A stretch of 64,000 nt of DNA, from the NCBI RefSeq assembly GCF_910592395.1, contig NC_088313.1, positions 12,602,437 to 12,666,436 of the forward strand. The letters are read 5' to 3'. The DNA comes from Lineus longissimus (Eukaryota; Nemertea; Pilidiophora; Heteronemertea; Lineidae). Shown piece after piece: positions 36,457 to 49,204 of the stretch. Under the pieces are notes generated by a model. That model ran no database searches. It saw only the letters and a program-made list of their open reading frames with translations, and was not told the DNA's origin. The position numbers and the translations under genes are program-made. Positions within the stretch are counted from its first letter, which is position 1. Each line of letters begins with the position of its first letter.

Positions 36457-37452
36457 TTAAATTTCAATTGCTGTGCCACACTTTTTGCATTTTCTTATAC
36501 AAGGTGTACCTTTTACATTTTCCAGATTCCCCTTACACTCCTTTTCCCCAATAATGATTCGACACTTTCTTGGAATGGGCTTACACTTTTCTGAAAGATT
36601 CGCACTACTCCGGAGCGCATGGTTTTGACACACCAGCTTTAACTGCTCTGTTTTTTCTCTAACCCCAGCATAGGTTCTCATATCCTGGTTGATTAGACGA
36701 TGCACACTTTCGGCACCCTGTTCCCCTAGCAAACCTATTGTCCTCCATCTACTAACAAAATCAGGAACATGAAATACAAGCAAATGGAGCTTCACTGTAT
36801 TTGTCTGACTTGGAAAGTGTTCAGGGAACCATGTTCCAGAGCTCCAGCATGCTTCACTCAGCTGCACTATTTCACTCTGTTCTAAAAACCTTGAAGCAGA
36901 TATGAGCTTGTACATTTTTGAAAGTTTATCAAACAAGATATAGAATAAGTTATATACAACAGGGTGCTTTTCAACTACTCCAACAAGAACCTGTGGATTA
37001 TCAATGATCTTTTTGCAATGATTTCCCACAAACGAATTACTATGATAGGCCTGCTTGTGAACATGCAATACTTCAAGCCCTGCATTTAGTCCTTTTTCAA
37101 TGGAACCCTGGTGTTTTTTTACCTCTTCAAATACTTCATTGAGGACCTTTTCTGCTGCTTTGTGACACCCAACTACTTTTTTTTCATTTTCTTTCATTGA
37201 TTTCAGAACCATTTTACAGTCCTCGATCATCTTCTTGGGGGTTTTAACACCTTTGCAAGTATAGCATTGATATGAAAGGTCATCATCCATGTCACCATCA
37301 TGCAAAATAATACCTGTACATTTCTGATGGATGGAGAGCTTGCATTTTGAGCATGTAATCCACTTGGGGTTGTTTGTGTTCAGCACTAAATACCCGTGGA
37401 TTATAGACAATATTTGACATAGTGGTGGCAAAAGTTGCCAAATTGAATTCAT
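36457..37452 (-). CDS. PHD-like protein with GEQGAESVH motif (uncharacterised, TE-associated)
   Basis: Uninterrupted 331-codon ORF from ATG 37452. Residues about 30-70 hold a PHD-like finger: WITCSKCKLSIHQKCTG, then CYTCKG. A helical, lysine-rich middle follows. Residues about 215-290 read KLHLLVFHVPDFVSRWRTIG, LLGEQGAESVHRLINQDMRT and REKTEQLKLVCQNH. The C-terminus has four cysteines (KECKG...CIRKCKKCG). The GEQGAES(V/I)H block occurs in repeated hypothetical proteins of cnidarians and other invertebrates, presumably TE encoded; its chemistry is unknown to me. No lesion is visible. The N-terminus may be incomplete because the finger starts abruptly. Confidence 0.55.
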   Translation of the reverse strand: MNSIWQLLPPLCQILSIIHGYLVLNTNNPKWITCSKCKLSIHQKCTGIILHDGDMDDDLSYQCYTCKGVKTPKKMIEDCKMVLKSMKENEKKVVGCHKAAEKVLNEVFEEVKKHQGSIEKGLNAGLEVLHVHKQAYHSNSFVGNHCKKIIDNPQVLVGVVEKHPVVYNLFYILFDKLSKMYKLISASRFLEQSEIVQLSEACWSSGTWFPEHFPSQTNTVKLHLLVFHVPDFVSRWRTIGLLGEQGAESVHRLINQDMRTYAGVREKTEQLKLVCQNHALRSSANLSEKCKPIPRKCRIIIGEKECKGNLENVKGTPCIRKCKKCGTAIEI

Positions 37453-38943
37453 AATTTAATTTTGCACAAATACACATCGCTTATTCGGGATGAGGGGTCC
37501 AGAAGCAAATTTATGAGTACATCCGGGTCTTTCACGTAGATTGTCTGCCCAAGGTTAGAGCATTGTCTTCGCTAATGACCGCATCCCCGGGTTGTGTTCA
37601 ATGGCCTTAGGATCAAGGGCGATCCCTTCATGATCCTCATAATCTCGCAAATATTCCTGGCGGGCCTCCTCAGAGTCGCAGCCACGGGGCCAGTCCGAGG
37701 CCTGCTGCTTCAGCTGCAAAAACGTATTGATGTACTCCTTAAAAAGGGTTTTGGGGTTTTTTTTGAAGTGCAAGACTTTGTGCACAGCCACCGCCACATA
37801 ACCCATTTCAATAGCCTTGTGCAACTCCACTGACACCCACGTCCCGTGAAGGGCACGCTCCTCAGCCGAGTGGTTGCACTCGGCCTGCTGAAGGGTGTCA
37901 GCGCAGGTACTACACAGAGGGAACAGTAATTTACCATTGCTCCTGTAGGGTCAGACAGGGTGAAATAAGTTACCCGGTGGTAACACAACGCACTTTATCA
38001 AACCTTCATATTTTGACTCATCTGTACTCAAATTATCCGTGACCAGTGGGGTACTTACAGTATTTGTTTACCCACAGATAAAGTGAGCACACGTCCACAT
38101 ACTTAAAACTTTCACTAACACCTGCCTCATAATAGAGACGCGCCGCGTTTGTTCGACCTCCATAAAACGCGTCGCGGGGCTCCAGCGGGTCAACAATATC
38201 CAACTTTGAAATGTACTCGGCAATTTCAGGATTTGTTTTTAGCTGGCGCTCGTAATCACACTCCCAAATTGTTTCCAGCTGGAAACTGCGTTTTGCCAAC
38301 TCCTCCTCACGCTCGACGGTACGCATCTTCAACTCGTGCATTGTCATATCCACAAAAGGGAAAGACATCTGCCGGAACCGAAAACACCGTTCACACCCGT
38401 GGAATAGACATCCATAAAATTCGAACACCGTGTTACCAGCAAAGCCGTCAACTTTGAACCGACCAATGGCTTTCTCACCGCCGTGCATGCTGGATAGCAA
38501 CACCGCGCGAGTGACTTGCCCATTTCAGCCATTTAATGGCCTTAACCGAGCACTTATCCTTCGGCGCATATCCTTGTGGTGGGATTATGGCGATTGCTTC
38601 CTCTTGCAGGAAATTCGACCTGTACACCAGGTTGCAGGCGGAGGCAATCGTCAGACAAGTTTTGAAAGGGTCGATCCCGGCCTCCGCCTTACCATTGCCT
38701 GTAACTGTGAGAAATAAATTCCTAAATTTACCGCAAGCCCTTCTTAGCACTTCCACATCGAATATGCAGTAGGAAAGAAGCTCCTCCTGAAGATCGAAAT
38801 GGCTGTCTTTATGGTCTGGCGCAGGAAAGCTTCACGATCCTTCGGCTGCATTCCATCAGGGTCGTAGTACTCAAGGGCGGGGTGCGGTCCCGTGTGGTCC
38901 TGGTTCGCTGGCGTATTGAATAGAAATGGAAAATAACCCTTGC

Positions 38944-40587
38944 GCGCCTCAACAATGCCAAAGGCATCGGGAAGCTTCCTGAGGGTCATTGGCAAAAAAT
39001 TGATGGAATCTATGATTTTCATTTTTGCTATCGACATCATCATAAATTTCATACCCACAGTGATGACAGTGGGTGCATAGGCATTTTGGTGCAGATAATC
39101 GAGAATGAAATAACTGTTGTAACCTTTAAAGTTATGACAAATCGCTATCCCCAATTTATTTAACAACCATTCGCAAGAATCGTCATTACACTTCTCTTCT
39201 CTGAACACATGTTGTTCGCACTCACCCTTTTTACAAAAGTCTTTTTTTTAAAAACATTTCTTGCAAATGCTGTGAGCCACAATCAGATTAGGAACATGCT
39301 TACCGCTATCGTCGAACATAGCTTCGTAATCAAACAATACATAACATGACTCTTTTCTTCTTCTTCTTCTCAGCCTTCTCTTCTTCTTCTGCCTCTCGCT
39401 CTACACAGCAAGATATAATTCTTCAAGTTGGTGATGAATATCTTCAACATCATCACCGGCTGTACCATCCCTAAGCCGCTTTTCAAGCAAAATAATAAGC
39501 CTTTGCTCAACCGACAGATCAGCGCCATACGCCGGCTGCATGTAACACCTGTGCCCGGGCTCCGTCATGCGCTCGCAGAGCTTGCACCATTTTTGCCCGC
39601 AAATGTGGGGATTGTCAATGTTAAACCGTTTAATAACCTTACCTCACTTGCATTTCTTTAAGACATCGCAAGGTGATACACCACCTATCTTAATTTTTTT
39701 AACCGGCCCTAACAACTTCTTGCTCAGGGGTTGGCGTCGTGTGGAAGTCAAAACACCCTTGACTAGCGCCTCAACAATGCCAAAGGCATCGGGAAGCTTC
39801 CTGAGGGTCATTGGCAAAAAATTTATGGAATCTATGATTTTCATTTTTGCTATCGACATCATCATAAATTTCATACCCACAGTGATGACAGTGGGTGCAT
39901 AGGCATTTTGGTGCAGATAATCGAGAATGAAATAACTGTCGTAACCTTTAAAGTTATGACAAATCGCTATCCCCAATTTATTTAACAACCATTCGCAAGA
40001 ATCGTCATTACACTTCTCTTCTCTGAACACATGTTGTTCGCACTCACCCTTTTTACAAAAGTCTTTTTTTAAAAAACATTTCTTGCAAATGCTGTGAGCC
40101 ACAATCAGATTAGGAACATGCTTACCGCTATCGTCGAACATAGCTTCGTAATCAAACAATACATAACATGACTCTTTTCTTCTTCTTCTTCTCAGCCTTC
40201 TCTTCTTCTTCTGCCTCTCGCTCTACACAGCAAGATATAATTCTTCAAGTTGGTGATGAATATCTTCAACATCATCACCGGCTGTACCATCCCTAAGCCG
40301 CTTTTCAAGCAAAATAATAAGCCTTTGCTCAACCGACAGATCAGCGCCATACGCCGGCTGCATGTAACACCTGTGCCCGGGCTCCGTCATGCGCTCGCAG
40401 AGCTTGCACCATTTTTGCCCGCAAATGTGGGGATTGTCAATGTTAAACCGTTTAATAACCTTACCTCACTTGCATTTCTTTAAGTCATCGCAAGGTGATA
40501 CACCACCTATCTTAATTTTTTTAACCGGCCCTAACAACTTCTTGCTCAGGGGTCGGCGTCATGTGGAAGTCAAAACACCCTTGACTA
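38944..40587. repeat. 822 bp near-identical tandem duplication
   Basis: Copy A 38944-39765 and copy B 39766-40587 differ at only a handful of bases. The length is a multiple of three. It duplicates the polymerase exonuclease region and a CTT-rich stretch. Differences include GYNSYF (A) versus GYDSYF (B), and a TAA in A where B reads through (near 39250). Confidence 0.95.
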
Positions 40588-41779
40588 GGGAAGGTACGGT
40601 TACATGCAGCACAGCTAACCCAAGCTTCAAATTTACAATCCTCTCTAAGACAGGAGGGACAGTTCTCAATACAACGATGACGGACTCTATTGCTATACCC
40701 CCGGTCGCACTTTGTGCAGTAATAACTCCGATTGAGGAATGCACTCATCTTTGTGACAACTGAATAATGAGTGTCATGGTGTAATAGATACACACATTTT
40801 TCAGCAGGGGGGCCTTTGTATACGACGCCATAAAAGTAATCTTTTGAAATAATAACCAGCTGATAATCTGGCAAAACAGCTCAAAATTTTGCCCAGTGTT
40901 CGGCAGTCACAACACCCTCAGGCACTTTGGCCAGACGGTGCAGGTATTGGGCCCCTGACAATGGGCACCCGCGACCCTGCCTAAGATTATTCCACTTCAC
41001 CGGATCTATTTCTTTTAGATCATCTACATGCCCATGGCGGTGGCGAGTGCCCTGGCAAAACATAACGAATCTTTATTTTCGATGCATATGACACATCCTA
41101 GATATTTCAACATTTCATTGAAATTCATTATAGGTCTGTCAGACCAGCCAGCGCCATGGGGGACGGCCACATGTATCAAATGTATGACAATATTATGGCC
41201 ATGCTGGAAAAATAGGACCCCTAGGTTTTACAATCTTACATTATAAAGAAAATCCAGAAGAATGTAATCTGGTGTTAACATGTATCAAATGTATGACTAT
41301 ATTATGGTCGAAGGTGAACCCCTAATGCGCTTGGAGAACTTTCTCCACTTCGTCCATAATGTTTGAGCAACGTCGTCAGTTAAAAGCCTACCTCGGCTGC
41401 CTGACTAGCCAAAATCTCAGCGTGAAGCTCATCTTGCGAAAATGTAATGGAGATGCTGAATTCATCGGCGTCCTCACCACTGCACTGAAAATAAAATGAA
41501 AGTCAGTTAGATAGATAATTTGTAAAGATTATATTTAATAATGTGGAGAAATAACAATGGAAATATTCAGAATAGGTCGGTGGTATTTTTAACTTACTAA
41601 AATAATATCCCGGTAAATGTCGTACAAATACCGCACTCGTTCATTCCGCCCAAGCGGGTTCAGGCGATGTAGATAGACGGGCAGGTCAATCCGCCTTCTG
41701 TATTCAGCCTGAAGAAAAACACATAGGTTGAAAAATCACAAAGAAAAGCTCCCGGGTGAATTAACCCTTTGCCTATGGT

Positions 41780-41844
41780 ATTTTTAGCTCAGCTGACTAA
41801 GTCAGCCGAGCTTGTCAAATAAGTTGTTCAGTGGCGTCCGTCTG

Positions 41845-41875
<31 letters not shown>

Positions 41876-43487
41876 GTTAAACCCATGGTGCACATTTTGT
41901 AACCGTAAGACCTAGAGACTTCAATTTTGCATTTCTGGATACTTCTGGTCAAACTCTACTTTCAAAACAGAATTTGTCGCCATTCGACCTACTTCCTGCG
42001 AGCGAGAGTGCATGAAGGAAACTGGCCTATATCGGCCTAGGAGCAGCAGAATTAGTCGAAATATGCTCTAATATTAAGATAAAATTCTTGAAAATCTTTT
42101 TTATTGAGAAAAAGTTCAAAATTTTAACAGGAGAGGGCGCTACCTGCCTTTTAATTATTTCTGCCGATTCAAATTCCCGCCCGATGACGTCAGCCATCAA
42201 TGAAGTCTCCTATTTGCCAGTTCTCAAAACATGGCAGCTACACAACAAAAGCAGTAGCTCCAGGAATAAATCACTGTTCACTTCAGCTTCGTAATCGATT
42301 GTACCCCCACTTTATTGTGTTTTGTGTGGTGTTCCTATTCAATCAACGATGTAAGGCCTTATTGTGTTGGTTTTAATTGAGAAGGTGCATTATAAGCGGC
42401 GTACGAAATACCGAAGCGGAGACAAAATGGCGGCATGTTGTTTACGCCATGTGCAATAATCTTGGAGCTCAATGACACTCAAGTACCCAATTTTCTGCTT
42501 AAAAAGGAGTCTGGTAGGCGATATTATCACTAGTTCGTTATAGTGGTAGTCATAAGGTCTTTAGGGACTACTTTCAGAAATTAGTTCTTGAAAATTTGGC
42601 CACATTTCTGTGAAAACGATATCGGAAGTGCATGCTCTGTTCGCGATGACATCGCCGCGCCGATGTATTTATTTTGAAGTGGAGAATTCCCACAGTATGT
42701 GCAGTGAATCGGCATGATTATGTTCGCCTATTAAGTTTTAGTTCTATGATTCTTTCATGAGTAAAAAGTAGACATTCTAAGCAATACAATAATGTCACTC
42801 CCATAAAAATTGATTGGAAATTGAGGGAGCTACGGCATTCTGTTCGGCAACTGGCAGCGCTGAAAAAATACATTGCATACTGTACAATACCAAATGGCAC
42901 AATTTAAAAAGCGCTCATTGGACAACGTAGGGAATCACCAGAAATGACGTCATCGCTGGTCTAAATAGAAAACTACGGTGGCGCAGTAGAGCACAAGAAA
43001 AGGTTTAGCATTAACTTCGTCATGCAAGCTTCAGCAACAAAACGATTTCTCATGAATGATTTATTTGATCATCATCAGCTTGTTTCCCCTGATAGATAAA
43101 AAATGATTTACAATTTCCATCAAAGTTTTCTATTTTGTGTATAGTCACATGTTATTTAACTGGCAAGGAGCCAAGCAGTTTTGAATATTCGCGGGAAAAT
43201 ACTTCGTACTTGTAAACGAGGCTATGACAATGAGTATCCTCATTCATGGCATAAACTTCATGTTTCGGTTAATATTTTCATACGATGATTTCACCCGAAT
43301 TATGGTCAGGATTGAAGAATGAACAGTGGCATAATTATGTCAACCAAAAACATTGGTACCGTAGTGAACGCAAAAGGATATCAAATACCCTGGAGCATGC
43401 CATTTTCATGCATAATGAACTAAACACCGGGAAGATATTAATGATGTTAACTCAGCTGAGCGCCAGGCCCTTGGGCCTCTTGTTTTA
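41780..43487. mobile_element. Hairpin-ended interspersed element 3, nested in piggyBac 2
   Basis: Starts TTTTTAGCTCAGCTGACTAA (hairpin with GTCAGCCGAGCT) only about 15 bases inside the piggyBac terminus, followed by GGCGTCCGTCTGTCCATCCA, a CATC microsatellite. Ends CAGCTGAGCGCCAGGCCCTT then GGGCCTC, a short palindrome matching the right end of element 1 in layout. No ORF with motifs. Confidence 0.65.
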
Positions 43488-43836
43488 AATACAAAATGCC
43501 CCCCATACGGTATTAATTTATGGTAAAAATAATTTTTCTAGATAAATTAATTTTTCAGGGTTTTATGGCTTAAAACCTTTGAGTTGTGGTAAAAGAAGAT
43601 AAAAGAAAGTGGTTTGGTAATTTTTTTTGCACTATTACCTGATTTTGGGGTAAAAAACCACAATTTTTCACAAAAAAAGAACATTTTTTGCCGAAAACCG
43701 TCACATTTTTTTCCTGAAATATATATCATAAATTTTGGACTGTACATCACCAATTTATGAATGTATGTATCACATGAAAAGAAACATATAACAAAAAATA
43801 CCTTTTTTAGTCTTCTTGCATTTTATTTTCGTTCAT

Positions 43837-45870
43837 TTAGTTGGAGTTACGTTTGTTCGATTTTACGTGGTATTCCTTGAAGCACGGAACAACACAAAGT
43901 GGAACTCCACAGATGTCACACTCCATCCTTGTCTCTCTCCTGATCTTTTTGTCTGCACAAACAAAGCAGCGCCTGTAGGGCTTCTCCTTATTCCCAGTAG
44001 GGGTAAGGTGGATGGGGAAATGCCTGCTAGTGTAACGAAGTGGACTTGCCAAGGTTGCGGGTCGTCCCCTGGTTGGGTAGCTTGGCAAATCACTGTCATC
44101 AATGAGTCCTTCAATCAGAGCTTCCCTGAAGAACTTGAAGTCAAAGGTGCCCCCAGCTTCCTTGTAAATATAGTAAGAGTTCAGCACAACCATATCCAAC
44201 AGATAAAAGAACAGTTTCTTGTATCACTTGACCGATTTTCTGACCAAGCGGTAGGTTGCGGACATCTGGTCAGACAAATCGACACCACCCATTCCCTCAT
44301 TGTAAGTGAGAATACATGCTGGCTTCATCCTGGGGGATCCATCCTTTTCTTTTTTACCAGTATCACTCATCTCTGCATTGTGCATAGTAGAAAGCATTCT
44401 AACATATTTCCTATCCCTCCATATGAGGGCAATCAAACCCTCAGCACATGTCCTGGATATCACGTCCCCCTTCTTCATTTTCATACGTTTCAAAGGCTCC
44501 TTGCCAAATTCTTAGGGCATGTTCTTTCTATTATTTCTGACAGTCCCAACAACATTTGTCTTTTGTTGGAACAGTTTCACATGCAAGAGTGGACTAGAGT
44601 ACCAATTATCAATGTAAATAGTATAGCCCTTCCCAAGCAAGTCAGATCAAGAACAACTTTGGCACTGGCTGGAACGTTTTTGTCCTTGTCCTCTCCCGTG
44701 TAGACTTTCAGGTTCCAGATGTAACCAGCTGCTTTACCTTTGCTCTGGCACACCTTGTATACTTTTATACCAAACCTTGCCCTCTTTTGAGGGTTATATT
44801 GCCTGAATTGCAGACGTCCCTTGAATTTGAGAAGTGATTCATCCGTTGAAATGTGCTCTGTTGGTGTGTAATTTGTCTTGAGCCTGTCAGTCACAAGGTC
44901 AATGATAGGCCTAACCTTTGCAAGCCTATCATTTGGATCACTGTCCTCATTGTTCACAAAGTGGAGATTACTCAAAATCTTACGAAACCTATCCCTGGGC
45001 ATGCATCTGTTGAAAAAGGGAATCTCATATATAGGCTTCTTACTCCAGTAGTCGCTGATTTCTGGCTTCTTCACCAGACCCATGGCAATGCACAGTGCAA
45101 GCAATGTTTTTATTTCACTTGGGCTGCTGTCATACCACTCAATAACATGACCCTTCTTGACATGATCAGGTGTCCTCTTTTTGGTGAAAGCATATCTGTT
45201 AGTCTCATTAGATATAGTTTCTATCATCCACTCGGGGAAAGAAGTGATAGAAAATTTTCAATGGTGAAGTCTTATCATCAATGTCCCCTGTTGAATGCCA
45301 GGTGTGCCAGTAAAAGGGTGAATAGTTGGGGTATGGTCTTGATTGAGCCAATCAATGGGGTCCATTACAATGGCAGGGTCAGCTGGTTGTCTGGCAGGGG
45401 CATGAGCACGGCAACCACGTGGACGTCCTTGTCCTTGTCCCCTGCCACGAGGACGTCCCCGACCCCGTCCACGTCTACCTGGCCTACCCCGACCTCTACC
45501 ACGCACTGGAGGGGGGGCTAGGACTTCTGTCCCTGTAACTATCATGGCTCTGCCCACTCAAATGGTCTGAATCATCATGTTCACTACCATACACGCTGCC
45601 TGTATCACTCAAATTGTCATAATCTGTCAAAGTTTCTTGATCACTATCTTCTTCCGACTCAGAATCTGTCAACACCTTACCCCTTCTGCGAGATTTAGGA
45701 AGTTCATACGTTTCTACATCGGAATCCGATTCATCAGCGGTCGTATTGAGGTCCTCCGAACCGCTAGATGCCATCAAATCATCAATAACTTCCCCCGCAG
45801 TGAAAAAATTCGAAGCCATTTTTTCATCAAAATCGACTACACGTGGCCACACTTTGATCACACAAACCAC
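43837..45870 (-). pseudogene. piggyBac transposase copy 2, frameshifted
   Basis: 45870-45496: acidic, Ser-rich N-terminus with SRRRGKVLTDSE. Frame change to 45557-45258: an Arg-Gly box (RGRGRGRPGRRGRGRGRPRG), then MDPIDWLNQD. 45227-44577: NRYAFTKKRTPDHVKKGH, MGLVKKPEISDYWSKKPIYE, HISTDESLLKFKGRLQFRQY, and KVCQSKGKAAGY, where the first catalytic Asp is replaced by Gln. 44493-44224: YNEGMGGVDLSDQMSATYRL with the third Asp. 44199-43837: the Cys-rich C-terminus (CFVCAD, CDICGVPLC, CFKEYH). Four or more frame breaks make it inactive. Confidence 0.85.
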
Positions 45871-46934
45871 ACACTTTAGACGATCAGAATCGCTAGTGCT
45901 GCCATCTCCTAACAGTTGATGTAACCAGACTTCGATTCAAAAAGTTAGATCGCGCTTGAGAACTACGGGAGCCGCATAGATCGTTAGTGAAGTTGGGTCC
46001 TATGCTTGACGTGATATCACGGGCCCCGTAGGGAATGGTTTTGCGTAGGTCGCGTGATATCACGTCACCCGTAGGCAAAGGGTTAAGTAAAAGTGAAAAA
46101 TATGATATGCAAGATAATAAAATCGTAACACTCACCACCACATTAAAATCACGGATTGCCTGATGATATTCGGACCTCGTCTCGAACTGCTTAGGCTTGG
46201 AAAGCCGACCCGCCTCAAATTCTTTGTACAGAAAGATGAGGACGGCCCGCCAATCTCGCATAGTGACAGTCTGAAAGGTGAACAATCAAATAACCCTTTC
46301 GCTGCCAGCTAAAATTCAGGTTATGTAACTGGCTGTGCCAGTAGAATTAAATTGTGTTTCGACATTTTGCTATAGCTAAAAATAAGCCTAATTCATGTGA
46401 AATTTGTCAGAGATAATCTATAACAATGTATACAAAAGTTGTTCAGTATTGCTTACTCTATAATTTACAAGTAAAAAAAAAGTAGGTTATGATCTAATTT
46501 GCATGCCGCCATCTTGAATAATTAATGAGGACGACATTTTACCGCTGAAATAGAGTTTATTGAAATATTCTGTATTATTTATGACTATAACTATAATAAA
46601 ACAAACAAATTATATGCCTTAGCATCACCTTTGATGATGTTGAAGCCCAAAAATCTCACTGATTATATGCGACGATAATCACATATTTTTTGAAAATTCA
46701 CTTGCAGTCCTGAAACGATTTCTTGAACTTACTATGTCATAGTTATTGCAATGGTCCTATTATGTTGCTTGCAAATGCCCTTATTCAAACATCAAAGAGA
46801 GGATAACACATTTCAGGGCATTGAACCATAGAAGATATGAGAACAAATCCCTACCAACTCTGTGTGATGTTGCTTGCGGAGAAATGAAACATCAGAATAA
46901 TCCATGTATCACTGAATGTCAGGAACCAGAATGA

Positions 46935-49048
46935 AGTCAGTTTACTTACAACTTATAGTTCAAAACAGTGTGATATCTTTCATGGCAATTCTTGGGAGGC
47001 CTACACAGGGGTACATTGCACTGCTTGCAGAAGTACCTTGTTTGAACACGGATTTTCGCAGCATGATTACTGCAGACTTCACAGTTCGGTTTGTACTTAG
47101 GATCATCATATTCTCCTTGCCAGTGTTGACCGGTCAGTCTTGGCAGCGGGTGCTTCTTGCTAACACGAGCATGTCTTCAATCACTACGATCAGGGTTCCT
47201 TTGGTTTTCTACAAGGCTGTCAATGACCGCCTTGCGGAACTTTTTTGGATCAAGTTTTTTGTCTGTGTTCACAATATTGTACATATCAAGCCGTTGATCA
47301 AGGCGACTTCCTGAGCAAAGTGCCAGATAACTTGATACCATTTCATAGACTTGTGCTTATAGCTGTTGTAGGCCCTCAGTTATGTTGCGATTGTAACAAC
47401 ACACAGCCTCTGGTTTATGGGCAAGACGACCGGTACCAGATTGTTCCCCACGTTTTCGAACCTCGGTCTCAACAATAGAATTGTCATGGAGTGTTGAAAG
47501 CATCCTAACAGTGCCATTATCTTGCCAATATCGACATAACATGTTGTCTTTAGTGAAGAAGACAGGGTCCTCACCCTTCTTGAGAGTAATGCGGGGATAC
47601 CGTGCCGTAGCATCGTTACGTCTTCCTCGGGATGCAAGTAATATTGCAACAGGATTACCGACACGGTTACTTCTTAGAGTTCCGCAAGCACCAGTTCTCC
47701 TATTCCTCATATCAACAAAAAGGTAAGGCGATGAATAAAGATTATCACAGTACAGGTGGTAGCCATGATCAACATATTCTGGAATCATCAGAGACCTCAC
47801 AACATCTCCCACAGTCCCTTCACCTGCCCCAGTGTAAACGTTCCACTTGAGCATGAAGCCGTTTCTGCTATCACAAAGAGACCAGAGCTTCACCCCCCAT
47901 TTTGTGGGTTTATCTTGCATATACTGTTTTAATCCAAGCCTGCCCTTGAAGGCAAGCATGGCTTCATCAATAGAAACTTCCTTATGGGCTTGATATAGTT
48001 TTACATATTGTCCTTGTACAATATCAAGTATTGGCCGCACCTTGAAAAGGGGATCGTGTCCTGGTTGATCCTTCGGAACCTTGTCTGTGTTGTCATTCAT
48101 GTGGAAGAAGCTTCGAATCAACTGAAATCGATTCCTAGACATCACAGTACTGTAACCTGGGGTGCCCGTCAACCAATATGTTTCAAAATAGTCACTAATC
48201 GCTGGTTTGTCACATAGACCCATCGACATTTCCAGGCCAACAAACGCACGCATTTCATCAACAGTCACATCCCTCCAGGAATGAAATCTGGAGTGATCGG
48301 ACAATTCAAGTGATGGATCATCAAAGTATTGTAATGCATACAAATTGGTCTGATCTGTAGTATGCTGGTAAATGTCTGGAGGGAAGAATGCATCAAAGTA
48401 GTCAATAGGATCCTTTCCCACCATGTCTTTTTTCAACCGTCCTCCTCCGAACTGTCCTTGTTCAGTGAATAGGGGACACCATGTCAAATCAGGAGTGTAA
48501 GTAGGTGCATCCCCAGCATTAGGTGTGAAAATCCTCTGCCAACCATTTGGACAGGTGCTACCTATTTGTGGATCAAGTTTGTTCACATTTCGCTGCTGAG
48601 CAGCCCTACCGCGACCACGTCCACCACGTCCTCGTCCTCCACCACGTTGTGCACCTCGTCCTCGACCACCTGGTTGTGCCGTAGGGACAGGTGGCTGCAC
48701 ACCCCTCCCCCCTGCAGCAGGCAGGGCACCAGCAACAGGCCTATTATTAGCTATATTTTGGCCATCATTTCTGCCCATATCATCATCAGACTGATCTGAG
48801 ACAGTGTCATCATGTTCAGATTCATTGTCACTAGGCCCTGGACTAGGCCCTCCACCATTACGATCACCCTGTACATCGTGTACATCGTGTACATCATCTA
48901 CAATGTCAAAATCACTACCACTATCGTCTCCCAAATCGCTCTCAACTTGATAATCCTCGTCAGAGTCATTGTATTCTAACTCCGAATCCGAGTCCTGCAT
49001 TACGTTTAGTTCATCCAGAACGTCATCCAGAGACAACCTTTTTGTCAT
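46935..49048 (-). pseudogene. piggyBac transposase copy 3, long ORF with deletion of the third Asp
   Basis: 563-codon ORF 49048-47357. An acidic N-terminus (residues 1-95) and an Arg-Gly box (about 127-150) come first. Then KDPIDYFDAFFPPDIYQ, the catalytic core with KEVSIDEAMLAFKGRLGLKQ, Asp393 (SLCDSRNG) and Asp435 (YCDNLYSS). After CCYNRNITE the sequence jumps directly to a frame reading AYNSYKHKSMKWYQVIWHFA, so the block that holds the third Asp (GVDLxDQ) has been deleted, with a frame change. The Cys-rich tail (CEVCSN, CKQC) continues to about 46935 with more breaks. Of the three copies this is the least damaged. Confidence 0.85.
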
Positions 49049-49204
49049 TTCGGGCGTAATTTACTCCTCAAAGTTCAACAGATGGAAATATAAAACTTCG
49101 CTTCAAAACGAAGCCATGACAGTGCTCTACAACGCCATCTATCGAAATTTGCCGTGAACTAAACACCAACGATGTATTCAAGCATTCGCCGAATGATACG
49201 ATGA

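Larger units (their letters stand above)
41765..46082 (-). mobile_element. piggyBac element 2 (4.3 kb, inside a polymerase intron)
   Basis: TTAA at 41761-41764 and 46083-46086. Terminal repeats CCCTTTGCCTA at both ends. The right end also carries GTGATATCACG palindromes near 46010 and 46060. It contains a decayed transposase on the minus strand and, next to its left terminus, the interspersed element 41780-43487. Confidence 0.9.

Noticed and set aside
37555-41051. Complete Polinton/Maverick element
   Set aside because: No integrase, packaging ATPase, protease, capsid gene or long TIRs found around the polymerase.
43816-44703. Plus-strand ORF of 295 codons
   Set aside because: It is antisense to the piggyBac 2 transposase, whose conserved motifs are on the minus strand.
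44853-45521. Plus-strand ORF of 222 codons
   Set aside because: Also antisense to piggyBac 2; composition reflects the complementary coding strand and the Arg-Gly box.
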